Position numbers and translations under genes: made by a program. Shown one piece after another: positions 10,196 to 20,118 of a DNA stretch of 64,000 nt. Within the stretch, counting starts at the first letter, position 1. Each line of letters begins with the position of its first letter. Where the stretch lies: positions 2,356,001-2,420,000 of the forward strand of contig OU342634.1 in assembly GCA_910589415.1 (NCBI GenBank), in the 5' to 3' direction. The notes under the pieces were generated by a model. It was not told where the DNA came from. It saw nothing but the letters and a program-made list of their open reading frames with translations, and ran no database searches. Source of the stretch: Malachius bipustulatus (lineage: Eukaryota; Arthropoda; Insecta; Coleoptera; Melyridae).

Positions 10196-12196
10196 AGGCC
10201 AGTAGAATGGTATTTTGAGTTTGCGTTAGCATGCACAAATTTTGTACTATACGAAATTCGATAGATGATCATTAGGAAATGTTAAATCCAAATTTGCAGC
10301 ACCGTGTGATTTTTTTTTACCAAGTTATGAAGAAAAGCGTTTTTTCTTGTATTATCACGAATATATTGGCTCCTATCTATCGCACATAAGCAAATGACAT
10401 ATCATTCTCTTCGTTATGGAATTACCTACATCATTTATACAAATATTATTTTTGTTACACTGATAATAAAAAAAATATTGAGGTTTAAAGTTAAAAATTT
10501 GTCTTTCGAATTAGGTTTTTTGCAAATAACTTATTTTTTTCGCGTTTTAACGCTGGAAAGCTCTAGTAGTTTTTTGAAGAACAGTCAATTGCCTGTGCAC
10601 AGGTATGTCAATCTTGAAAATCCAATAATCCAGTCTCCGGTAATCTACGTGCAAACATGTGCATGTCGGTGCTGTACATGTTTTATTTTTATTTTTATTT
10701 TTGTTAAATCAAGGCAATACTATGCTTTTACAAGTGTCAAAATTTTTTTTTTCTAGCACGTTTTGATGGGCCAGGCTCTTCCTCATTTTCTTTGTTTAAT
10801 ATTCCACAAGAAATTTTGTCTGAATTTTTAGCTCGTCTTTAGCGAGGCAGGGGAACTGTGGTTGGCAAATCGTAAATGTCTACATCGTTGCTACATCATC
10901 ATAAATCGTCGTCAGTGATTTCCGCGACGTTTAAACAACTTTGACCTGAGCAGTTCTTGCAAACTGCAGAGCACTTCAGTCCTGCTTTTCTGTAGCCACA
11001 AGCTACCCCGCAAAGATACATGCACACGAAAAAAACCTTGAGAAGTGAAGATGGAATTGGATCTTTGGTGCTCATTACGGGTTCTGATCCACATTTATGT
11101 CTCCTCCAGGCCGAGGTTTCCGCTTCCAAGATATTGCGAAGTCATGTTTGTCTTTGATAGCAAGTTCGAAATGAATGTTGCTCAGCAGCTGACTCCGATG
11201 GTGGTAAGGAAGTAAGATACGATTTTGTCCCATGCGGAAGAAAAAGTTGAAACGGAATTCGTCTTAAGATTTTTCGTTGTTTCCGCCGTAAAGAGCGATA
11301 AAGACTTCTTTTCTGTTAACGCAATCAGTTCGTGGTTCGGTTTTTTTTATTTACAATAGTACAACATTTGTTGCAGATGATGTGGTATCACAACCAGAAA
11401 AAGCATGTATAAAAAGTACGTGGTCGACAAGTTCCTTGTGTTTAAAGCTGGTTGAAGAGAAGAATTCAGTTTTTTCTGACCCCTTTCCAAATTTTTTGAG
11501 AAAAACATTAGTGACGTGTTTTCCGAGTTCTGTGAGAATAGCAAGTAGATCAATATCGTAACCAACAATAAAAACTAGATCGAATTCTGAGCACATATAA
11601 TCACACAAAAACTCACTTTCATGAATAAAATATGTACCCACTAAAATTCCACTCACAGAAGATAAAAAAATCAACAAAAAAAAAACGGATAAAATACAAA
11701 TTTTCGACATGCACCAATTCGCGCGTGGATTACCGGAGACTCGTTTATCGGATTTTCATGATTGATCAATCAACGTAACGGTAATTAAATGTTCTTCAAA
11801 AAACTACGAGGGCTTTCCAACGGTAAAATGCAAAAAAATAAGTAATTTGCAAAAAACCTTATTCGAAAGACAAATTTTGAACTTTAAACCTCAATATTTA
11901 TTTTATTCATCAGTGTAACAAAAAAATTATGTGTATAAAAAATGTAGGTAATTCCATAACGAAGAGAATGATATGTCATTTTCTTATGTGCGATAAATAG
12001 GAGCCAATATATTCGTGAAAACATAAAAAAAAACGTTTTTCTCCATAACTTGGTAAAAAAAAATCGCACGGTGCTGCAAATTTGGATTTAACATCTCTTC
12101 ATGGTCCTCTATCGAATTTCGTATAGTACAAAATTTGTGCATGATAACGCAAACTGAGGACATTTTTGAGGACGATTCTACTGGCCTACACGCGGC
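10196..12196. repeat. Long inverted repeat A (about 495-bp arms, 1-kb loop)
   Basis: About 10196-10690 is the reverse complement of about 11690-12190. The arms begin AGGCCAGTAGAATGG and end CTACTGGCCT, and share blocks such as TTTGCAGCACCGTGTGATTT, CATATCATTCTCTTCGTTAT and GAGTCTCCGGTAATC. The loop contains a minus-strand gene fragment (about 10899-11690). The arms carry many small differences, so the structure is not very recent. Confidence 0.8.
10899..11690 (-). pseudogene. FEN/PIN-like nuclease-domain protein fragment with Cys-rich tail, copy A
   Basis: Reading the minus strand, the upstream half contains VFIVGYDIDLLAILTELG, then KKFGKGSEKTEFFSS, then LFIHAFSGCDTTSS. The GxDxDLLxLL and AFSGCDTTS motifs have the acidic-residue spacing of FEN1/XPG-type PIN nucleases. 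Farther on, a different frame gives LTSLPPSESAAEQHSFRT, then a cysteine-rich tail GVACGYRKAGLKCSAVCKNC, SGQSCLN, and stop. This order (PIN-like core, LPP..AA.QHS motif, Cys-rich tail) characterises an uncharacterised protein family repeated in many arthropod genomes. The first PIN aspartate region is lost, frames are broken near 11345 and 11150, and the tail has lost two expected cysteines. Not functional. Confidence 0.65.
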
Positions 12197-12356
12197 AATT
12201 AGAGAAGTTTTATTATTTTATTTATAACATTTCGAAGATCGAGCTGTATTTTAAGTTTACTGTTATTAAGTGTGTGTGCTTGTCAGTTACATTAACAGTG
12301 ATGTTACTAAGAAAAGTGATTACCTGTTATCTTTAGAAAGTGGTGCTTCCGACATT

Positions 12357-12580
12357 ATGGTTCGCTATAAAGAAAAAATTAGGATCTTGAACGGCGTGGA
12401 TCAATTTTCTTTAACTCTAGATGATCTGGACCACCTATTTCTGCACTAGACATCGTGTCGTATTTAGTGTTGAGCCACAGTTTTTATACAAAAGAACAAA
12501 CGAAGGCTTATAAAAGTTTAAGCGGCTACAAGTACTTTGAAGCTGGCTTTGTGCATTTAATGGGATTTAGGCGATTGCGA
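12357..12580 (+). pseudogene. Fragment resembling YqaJ/SWIM-associated transposon protein N-terminus
   Basis: From ATG 12357 the sequence reads MVRYKEKIRILNGVDQFSLT and LDDLD, then a frame change near 12430 gives [20 protein letters not shown] and [19 protein letters not shown]. The YLVxSxSxYTxEQxKAYKSLxxYxxFxxGxV block recalls, from general knowledge, the N-terminal region of animal proteins that carry SWIM zinc fingers and YqaJ exonuclease domains. The YqaJ domain itself is absent here. The frame change may be a lost intron junction or an indel. The assignment is tentative. Confidence 0.4.
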
Positions 12581-12599
12581 TTAATCATTTATAGACAAT

Positions 12600-14550
12600 A
12601 TTGGCTAAAATTGACTTATTTATTTAATTACACATTGAGGTTTGGTTAAGGAATCGAAGGAGTAGGAGTATGCGCAGTTGGGGGATATCAATTTATTTTC
12701 CGTAAACGTAACCATAATATTGGAATATTTCAACTTTACGTTAAAGGATTGCGTCGGCCCCAGAGACAACATACTAGATAGAGAGACCGGCAGATCGACG
12801 GACGAAAATGAATACACTGTTCACGCGCGCATTCCGGTAGCGCATCGCGCATGCGGACTATTTCCAAACAAAAATGAAGCTGCCTTTAGATCTCAGTTTG
12901 CTTAAGTTCTCAGTTTGACACAATTTGACGTATAGTTTTGTAATAATTGTGTAAAATTTGATTTATTTGATTTGAGTATTTTATCAAAAACTAATAATAA
13001 AGTTTACATAAAACTTTACCTTTAAAGTACTTAGAAATATAATGTATAATAATTTAACCAATTAATAACAATATAGCGTACAACTTTCGCATATTCGTTG
13101 ACTTTTTGAAAGGTAAGTGTAAGTGCAATAATTTTCGTGCTCTTGTGAGTTTGTAAGTAGTAAAAATATTTTAAATAAATCGATAAAACTCTTTCTGAAT
13201 GCGAAAAAAATTGTTTTAGGAACCATGCACATTCTGTCTATGCTTTTGGTTTAAAAGCAGTTCTAATCACAACGATGGATTTATCAAAATTATGAATACA
13301 AAGCCCAAGAAAAAATGCATTATAACACTTTGAAGGGGCATGGATAAGCGAATAATACAAATCTTTTGAGTTGCTGCGATTCTGTTATCTTCTCTGTTTA
13401 TACTCATTTAGTTTGGTACGTCAAAAATTGGGCATTTTGTTAAGTGAAGAAATTCAAGTGACCGGCCCCCTTTTCGGAGAGGGAAACTCCAAATAATGGG
13501 CCGCTTATTTGTTGCCCGAAAAACTCAGACATTTGATAAAAATAAGTATTTTTTGTTTCTTGGAGTTTCTCTGTTAAACAACGGTTAAACTCTTCCTTCT
13601 CAGTCAAAGCATCAAATGAAGGTCTACGAATTCTTTGTCTTGATATTTTTTACTAGAGAAGGAAACAGTATAAAGAAAAAGTTTAGGTATAAGACATAAG
13701 TTGCTTATTTTTGTCTCAAGAATTTTTTTTTTTGTAATTTTTTTAGCAATTTTTGAACATAAGAGCCAATCCTCTGTAGAAGGATATTATCTTTTTCTAA
13801 CTCTTGGGAGTTTTTCTATAAAACGCCTGCTGATTCACTTGAAACTAATTAATCATATATAAAAATTTAGTTTTTGTAATTTTTTCAGAGAGATCCTTTG
13901 TTTTCGGCTTTCCACTTGAAGAGTGCACGACCCAGTTACGTGACCTACCACTTCGATGGATCCTAGCTATAATAGGTATACACGTCTGCAGCATCTCAAC
14001 CAAGCGACGGCGTCTGCGGTGCACGATCCAGCAGATGATGGCTGGAATATGCCTTTTATATTAAAATTATTAACAACAAAACCATTATTATAATATAAAT
14101 GTCTTCTCCTTATTCCTGGAAAAGTCTTTCCACGTTGAGAATCATGGTTTATAAAAATGAAAGCTTCTTCTGTGAAAACTGGACCTGTATTTATGCGAGG
14201 AAAATTTTGTAGAAAGCATTTGTTGCAATTATTAAGTATACTCGTGTATAGTGTGTACCTATTAAGAATAAAGTTTTATATTAATGCCACGAAGTTTATT
14301 TGTCGAAGTGGCGACACTTCAACCGTAAAAATAATTTTTCAATTAATAATTAGGTATAAATTTAAATTTGAATGTCCCGCGCTTACCAATGATATCTCCG
14401 GTAGCCCAGGGTGTCGCCACAGTCGCAGGTTATCTAGAGTTTAACGTGTTCTATGGTCGGCCCCAGTACGTGACGTGACGTAACCATAAACATAAGTTTT
14501 TTCTTATGTAGCACCAGTCATAAGGTAACTAGCAATGAATCTTGTGGTTA
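12600..14550. other. Interior of the 9939-14589 unit without recognisable genes
   Basis: No convincing ORF. Two sites share GTCGGCCCCAG (about 12750 and 14457) beside GTAACCATAA motifs, suggesting a degenerate subrepeat. The stretch 13440-13900 is AT-rich with no recognised structure. Around 13960-14220 short open pieces (AVHDPADDGWNMPFILKLL and later codons) hint at decayed coding sequence that could not be assigned. Confidence 0.35.
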
Positions 14551-15621
14551 CGTTTACGCTTACGTTTACGTCGAATGTGAAGGGGCCTTTAGTAATAATA
14601 ATATCTTTATTTTCTTTCTGAATCTGACAAACAATATTTGTATAGAATTGGTCAAGTGTATAAGTATTCAATAATTCAAGTAAATCAATCGATATTGAAA
14701 GTAATGGTCCTCCGTTCCGTAATATTATGAACATACTTGTTCCTTTATAATTAATTTTTTAGAGAATATTCCTGCAATGACAAATTATTAATAATTATGA
14801 TTGACTGTAGCTGTCAAAAACCATGAAAAGTTACCTAACTTTGAATTTAAAAACAGCTCATTTTTAATACCAGTTCCTGCATGAGGGCGCTGTAAAAATC
14901 GTCGGAACGTTTTGAGAGGAAGTGTCCGGTATTAATATTTTATTGTATTTGTTACCCCCATTCGTTAGAGAGTTAGCAGACAATCTCTCTATTATACCAA
15001 CCTTGATAAACGCCACAGTTCACACTCCACAGAGTGGTGCAAAATGCCATCAAAGTTGAGGATAAATCTCTGATTGACGCCTTGCCATAGACGCCGTCAG
15101 TGTGACGTCACAGGGCGGGGCTAAACGGTTCTGGTTCCACACAAACAAACCCTTCACGTGGTCATTGTTGTCAGTTGTCGTGTTTTTTCCTGAAGTTTAA
15201 CGTGATGTTTTCACCCCCGCCTCCGCCAGTCACCAATTGCCACTTGCCAGTGACATCGAAGTGATTAGTGCAGCCATTACTGAAGTCATAGTCCAGTCAT
15301 TTGGTAGTTTTACCTGGAAAGTTTTCCGGGAGTTTTGAAAATTGGTGATTTTATAGATTTCCACGTGCTCTTTTCGAATTTCTACTTTGCCACCTCGTAT
15401 CTTTGCCGCTCGAGCCGCCATATTGAAACAATGGCGTCCAAAAACAGTTTTTTAACAATATCTTATTTCCGACGCATTTTACGATGAAAATATTTATGTA
15501 ATAAATTAAACTAGAGATTATTTCCTACAATTTATGTAGTAATCTTTATTTTTGTAGAATCAATAGTTTTTGCGTACGAGCGCCGCAAAGTCCACTCAAA
15601 CATGCGTTTTGGCTAAATAAA

Positions 15622-16552
15622 TTATTTAGACACCACCATGAGTAATTGGCCCGTTTTTAATAGACCTTTCTCCCACGACAGCCGCAATGGGATCATCAGC
15701 TTCGTTGTAATCCTTTTGTTTCTCGATTTCGTCATATGTTTGCTCGAAAATAGTCTCTGTTTCTTCTTCTTCATCGCTATCTTCCAGTGTAATTTTCGAA
15801 TTATCACACGTACCATTGCAATTCGTGCATATAACGGAGCACTTTAATCCAGCCTTTCTTCATCCACGCAGGCTCCCCGACATCCTTTTTTCCATTTCCA
15901 TAGCCCTGCATTTTTTTCAACTCCATCCCACTGCAGCTGAACCTGGTGATAGGCTCGGAACTAATGTTGTCGTGCTGTTGCTTCTGTAGGTGGCAGCGAT
16001 GTAATATTAAATTTATTTTTTATGCTGATTTTGTGAAGCATGTATATCTATAGTTGTTTAACGACATACTTTTTATGCCACTGTTACCTCGACTGTTACC
16101 ATACAATGCAAGGGGGAAGCGTTCCCCAGCTTCAGCAATGATCTCTGGATCGGCATTTTGGTTTTTGAATACCTAGACAAGCTCGTTTAAATCTCGTTTT
16201 TTCGGAGTACATTAGCACATTTTATTTTTCCTTGATTAAAGTGTGCTGATGCTGTATCACAGCCACTGAAAGCGTGCACGAAAAATATGTCATCTGCGAC
16301 TATTTTATTTATGACACTTTTTGTTGAATCTATTTGTTGCGAAATTTTTCCTTTTTTTGGTTTGAAATATATATGTATGTTTGAACGCGTAGATAGAGCC
16401 AAGAGAATAAGAAGATCTACATCTTTGCCGACAACTATTACGGAATCAAATGTAGATGAAATGTTGATTGCTATATTGACTATTAGAGTATCCGCATCTT
16501 CCTTGGCTTTCTTGACCATGAAGTTCGCCGCTTCAAATTTTGTCTTCAACAT
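15622..16552 (-). pseudogene. FEN/PIN-like nuclease-domain protein fragment with Cys-rich tail, copy B
   Basis: The minus strand from about 16552 encodes FEAANFMVKKAKEDADTLIV, DSVIVVGKDVDLLILLAL, IYFKPKKGKIS, and DIFFVHAFSGCDTASAHFNQ. These give the acidic residues expected of a FEN/XPG-type PIN core: D in DADTLIV, two in GKDVD, one in GCDT. After frame breaks the downstream half reads ATARQH.FRAYHQVQLQW, then cysteine-rich KKGCRGAC, KCSVICTNC.GTCDN, and an acidic end (EDSDEEEETETIFEQTYDE) closing at 15622. The order matches copy A. The acidic segment after the Cys-rich tail is long, about 55 residues. The gene has several frameshifts and stops and is not functional; the PIN core itself is nearly intact over 121 codons. 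Confidence 0.7.
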
Positions 16553-17472
16553 TTCAATGAGGCGTTTCTTGTTTGCATCGTTGCCTAGGATTTATCTTGT
16601 GACACAGTTTTTCACATTTTTCGTTAAATATACGAAAAACACGTGTTGGTGTAGATGTATCTTGATTTGTGGCTCTCGTACGCTGAAACTATTGATTTTA
16701 CGAAAAAAAGATTATTACATAAATTGTAGGAAATTTTCTCTAGTTTAATTTATTACATAAATATTTTCATCGTAAAATGAGTTGGAAAGAAGATATTGTT
16801 AAAAAACTGTTTTTAGACGCCATTTTTTCAATATGGCGACGCGAGCGGCAAAGATACGAGGTGGCAAAGTTAAAATTCGGAAAGAGCATGTCAAAATCTA
16901 TAAAATCACCAATTTTCAAAACTCCCGGAAAACTTTCCAGGTAACCCTCTTTTTGAACACCAAATGACTGTACTATCATTAGTGATGCCAATGATGCCAT
17001 TAGTGAATGAATACTGAATATTTTAGTTTCATTAAAATTAGGCAGTTCAGTTAGGTACTTATTTAGTTATAGTTTATAGTACGTCTGTCGTCTGTCGGTA
17101 TTTATTTATAGATTGGGTGGTTTGATTTAGGTGTTCCGGTAAAATTCCAAGTTTATCCTCAGTTTGTTTTACGAAGAAACCAAATAATTTTCCAAAGGTG
17201 AAAATGCTGTAGAATCTGGCCATGTTGAGCGAATGGAGTTCGAGGCGGAACTGAAAATAATTCGTGGAATTCGTTAATCGTTTTTTTAATTTACAGATTG
17301 AATTGAAGGATGATTATCTCATTGGGAAAAGTATAGTTGTTGTCCTAAGCTAAGGGTATAAAATGCCATCACATTTTTGGTAGCAGATTTAATAGCACTT
17401 TTGAAGTTCTACTAATGAGAGACCTCATTATAGAGCTTTGATGTTTGACGAGACAACTTCCATCAGAACTGG

Positions 17473-17516
17473 CAAACCTGTAAACGTCAAACCTGTAAAC
17501 GTCAAACCTGTAAACA
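17473..17516. repeat. Short tandem repeat, 15-bp unit, about three copies
   Basis: CAAACCTGTAAACGT is repeated twice and followed by a third, partial copy ending in AACAACGT. It lies just inside the right outer arm of element B. Confidence 0.85.
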
Positions 17517-17642
17517 ACGTTTGTTTGTATGGAACCCTGGCCGTTGGCCCCGCCCACTGACGTCATCACTGTCGGCGTCTATTGCTGCGTGCTGCGTCCG
17601 GAGATTGCGGTGCGTACGATGCAGTGCGCAGTAATGTGCCGT

Positions 17643-17716
17643 ATTCTTTACCTCTATTCTTTACGTGATTCTTTATGGGTAAAGAAGGTAAAGAAGGTAA
17701 AGAACGTAAAGGTAAA
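17643..17716. repeat. Short palindrome of TTCTTTAC / GTAAAGAA units
   Basis: A run of TTCTTTAC motifs (17643-17675) is followed by a run of GTAAAGAA motifs (17679-17716), forming a hairpin-capable sequence. A second run of TTCTTTAC motifs lies at about 24655-24710 in the same orientation. Confidence 0.65.
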
Positions 17717-17943
17717 AAACAAACAATCAACAATGTAAATTATGCTCATTATTGTTTATGCAATTAATAATAGTTTATGTATCTAATTAATTATTACTAA
17801 ATAATAATAAATAAATAATGTATACCTCATTTTTTTTTGATTGAATGAGTATTATTATTATTGGTAAGCGTAACCCTACATTTTAGGTTACCTAAATTAT
17901 TTTGAATTTTATTGTGATTATCTGGACTGAAATTAATGTTATA

Positions 17944-18497
17944 CAGGGTGTTCTACAAGCTCTATGACAAACTTTGACAGATGGTAGGTTGCTTGATTTT
18001 AAACATATTATTTTTTTTATAAACATGGCTCCGATTCGTTTTTGTTTAGAAGTTACAAGCATTTAAAAAATCGTAATTTTTCAAGTTCAAGGCCCTGTAA
18101 AAGGAAAACGGTTCAAGATAGAGAAAAACGGCTTACATGTCCCTATTTTAACTTTTTATGGACTATCCTATGGTATAGAAACATTTGTACTTTCTTTGAT
18201 TTTTTTAAATGTGGAGAAATCTCAGATTTTTTCAAATTTTTTATCACCCTGTATAAACATTTTATCTACATCATTGGATAGTACATGAAAAGTTAAAATA
18301 GGGACATGTAAGCCGTTTTTCTCTATCTTGAACCGTTTTCCTTTTACAGGGCCTTGAACTTGAAAAATTACGATTTTTTAAATGCTTGTAACTTCTAAAC
18401 AAAAACGAATCGGACCCATGTTTATTAAAAAAATATGTTTAAAATCAAGCAACCTACAATCTGTCAAAGTTTGTCATAGAGCTTGTAGAACACCCTG
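17944..18497. mobile_element. Palindromic MITE, 554 bp, TA target duplication (copy 1)
   Basis: The ends are CAGGGTGTTCTACAAGCTCT and its reverse complement, flanked by TA at 17942-17943 and 18498-18499. The two halves are nearly perfect inverted copies around a core containing GGTTCAAGATAGAGAAAAAC and GGCTTACATGTCCCTATTTT. A second copy lies at 44826-45376. Open frames of about 79 codons occur in the palindrome arms, in more than one copy, but match no protein and are chance. TA flanks suggest a Tc1/mariner-type transposase mobilised it. Confidence 0.9.
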
Positions 18498-18499
18498 TA

Positions 18500-19380
18500 T
18501 AAGGTTGAGTAAGGAAGTAAAAAGGCAGATTTTCTTGGTATATTTATTTAACTCAGTTACACTATTTGTAATCAGTATTCCTCACTGAAATTAGTTAGAA
18601 TCTATAATTTTTAAAGATAAATACTATATGTACAGGTGTTTTTTTAATTTTAATCGATTAAATTAACATGCAGTGCGAGAATTGCAATAATTATACCTAC
18701 TGTGACAAATTTCAACAGTATAGGTACGTCCCATTGTAAGTGTAGCTGAGGGCATAAACTGTGATAATTTCTTTGATAACTGAATCGATTTATTTACGAT
18801 TTCAGTTAGTTTGTCTCAAGGTTCAGCTTCCCCCGTTAGATCCCATGCACTTAGGAAAGCTTGTGAACCAGTAGAGTTATGTAGCATTAATAAGACCATT
18901 TTAGAGTTCTTAGACGATTTTTTCCACCCGTCAATAAACAATTCTACATGTTGAGGGTTCCAGATTTCCTTTCGATGCATTTCTTGTAAGCATTTTCTGG
19001 TAAAGTAAGTAGTTGATGGTACTTTGTGGCTGGGTGACTTGGATCCATATTATTTGATGATGATATGCCAGAGCTAGTCTCGCCAGATCAGAAAGTAGTC
19101 TAGCGAGACTAGCAGATGCGCGACTGCAGTGAAACGCCAAATGACGTTTTCGATGTCGGTGGTGCTGGTGATAGTAAAAACTTGAAGCAAAACCCTGACA
19201 TATTAAGTATAATCAGTACTTCACCCAATTTTTTTATAACTGAAAGTTTCAAACATACTTTATCAACCTCTGTTTCCAGGTCCACCTCTACATCGACATC
19301 AACCAGTGTTTTCACTTTTCATGAAAAAAAAATTCTTCACAAAATACTTCTCTGGGTGGTCGAGGTTCTGAAGAAATATA
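18500..19380. other. Non-coding spacer
   Basis: No gene recognised. A 93-codon open frame at 19116-19397 has a serine/threonine-rich stretch but no recognisable domain. The motif CTAGTCTCGCCAGATCAG (about 19074-19091) is followed by its partial inverse (GTCTAGCGAGACTAGC), giving a small hairpin near 19074-19111. Confidence 0.4.
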
Positions 19381-20118
19381 CCAGGTGTCCAGTTTAAAAT
19401 GCAGTACATGGGTATACTGGAAACGGCAAGAGATACAGGATCGGTTAAATTAGAGAAAAGTTGCACAATTTGATGCTTAATAAGAATTTGATTTTTTTTA
19501 TTTTTATATTTTCAGTATAGTTGCTGAAATATCCTGAAAAATTGAAAACCCGAAATTTCTTTTTTATTATTGGAAATTAATTAATTATTTTTTGTAGGCT
19601 TACATAAGTCGTTAAAAGCTATCCGACATTACAAAAATTTTCAAAGGCAACTAAATAGATCCCAAAGTTTTCATAGCCAACTTTTTTGTTTTCTTATGGC
19701 CGCCATATTGTTTTTCTATGTCATTCGGTATGAAAAAAATAATGGAAACCAAAAACTAATAAACTTCAAAGAATAAATTTCAAAATTTTTTATTCTTCTT
19801 TTTTTCGAAGAAAAACAAAAAAAAATTCTGAAATACGTCAATATGAAGTAATACTGCTTGCCTCATGGTTTTTTAATTTCTCTATGATATTCTATCTAAA
19901 AAGTTGTCTTTTTTAACGAAAAAGAAGAATAAAAATTTTTGAGATTTATTTTTTGAAGTTTATTAGTTTTTGGTTTCCATTATTTGTTTCATACCGAATG
20001 ACATAGAAAAACAATATGGCGGCCATAAGAAAACAAAAGTTGGCTATGAAAACTTTGGGATCTAGTCGGCTTATTTGAAAATTTTTGTAAGCTTTTGACG
20101 ACTTTTGTAAGCCTGCAA

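Larger units (their letters stand above)
9939..14589. mobile_element. TIR-bounded composite element, 4.65 kb, superfamily undetermined
   Basis: The left end AAGGTCCCTTCACATTCGAC is matched by the right end read in reverse, AAGGCCCCTTCACATTCGAC. The match runs for about 36 bp through alternating GTAAACG motifs. TAGTA lies outside both ends (9934-9938 and 14590-14594), so a 5-bp TAGTA or a 2-bp TA duplication is possible. The unit holds a long inverted repeat with a broken FEN/PIN-like gene (10196-12196) and a fragment resembling proteins associated with YqaJ exonucleases (12357-12580). No DDE transposase was recognised. The tip style recalls PIF/Harbinger and ISL2EU elements, but this is only a suggestion. 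Confidence 0.55.
15087..17588. mobile_element. Long inverted-repeat element B carrying a FEN/PIN-like gene
   Basis: The outermost inverted match is about 15087-15163 against 17510-17588 (AGACGCCGTCAGTGTGACGT on the left; GACGTCATCACTGTCGGCGT on the right). The main arms are about 15258-15590 and 16670-17010, sharing GGAAAGTTTTCCGGGAGTTT, GGTGATTTTATAGATTT, CTTTGCCACCTCGTATCTTT and TTTACGATGAAAATATTTAT. The right side carries about 500 bp (17010-17510) absent on the left. The loop (about 15590-16670) holds a minus-strand nuclease-like pseudogene. The arms are not related to those at 10196-12196. Confidence 0.65.

Noticed and set aside
15230..15421. 63-codon minus-strand ORF (MAARAAKIRGGKVE...) also found at the other arm of element B
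   Set aside because: It lies in the inverted-repeat arm, is not preserved as the same frame in both arms, and has no recognised domain.
18042..18281. 79-codon open frames repeated at 18042 and 44921, with a related 65-codon frame on the opposite strand at 45150
   Set aside because: They lie in the arms of palindromic MITEs. The recurrence follows from element copies and palindromy, and the translations are low-complexity without any domain.
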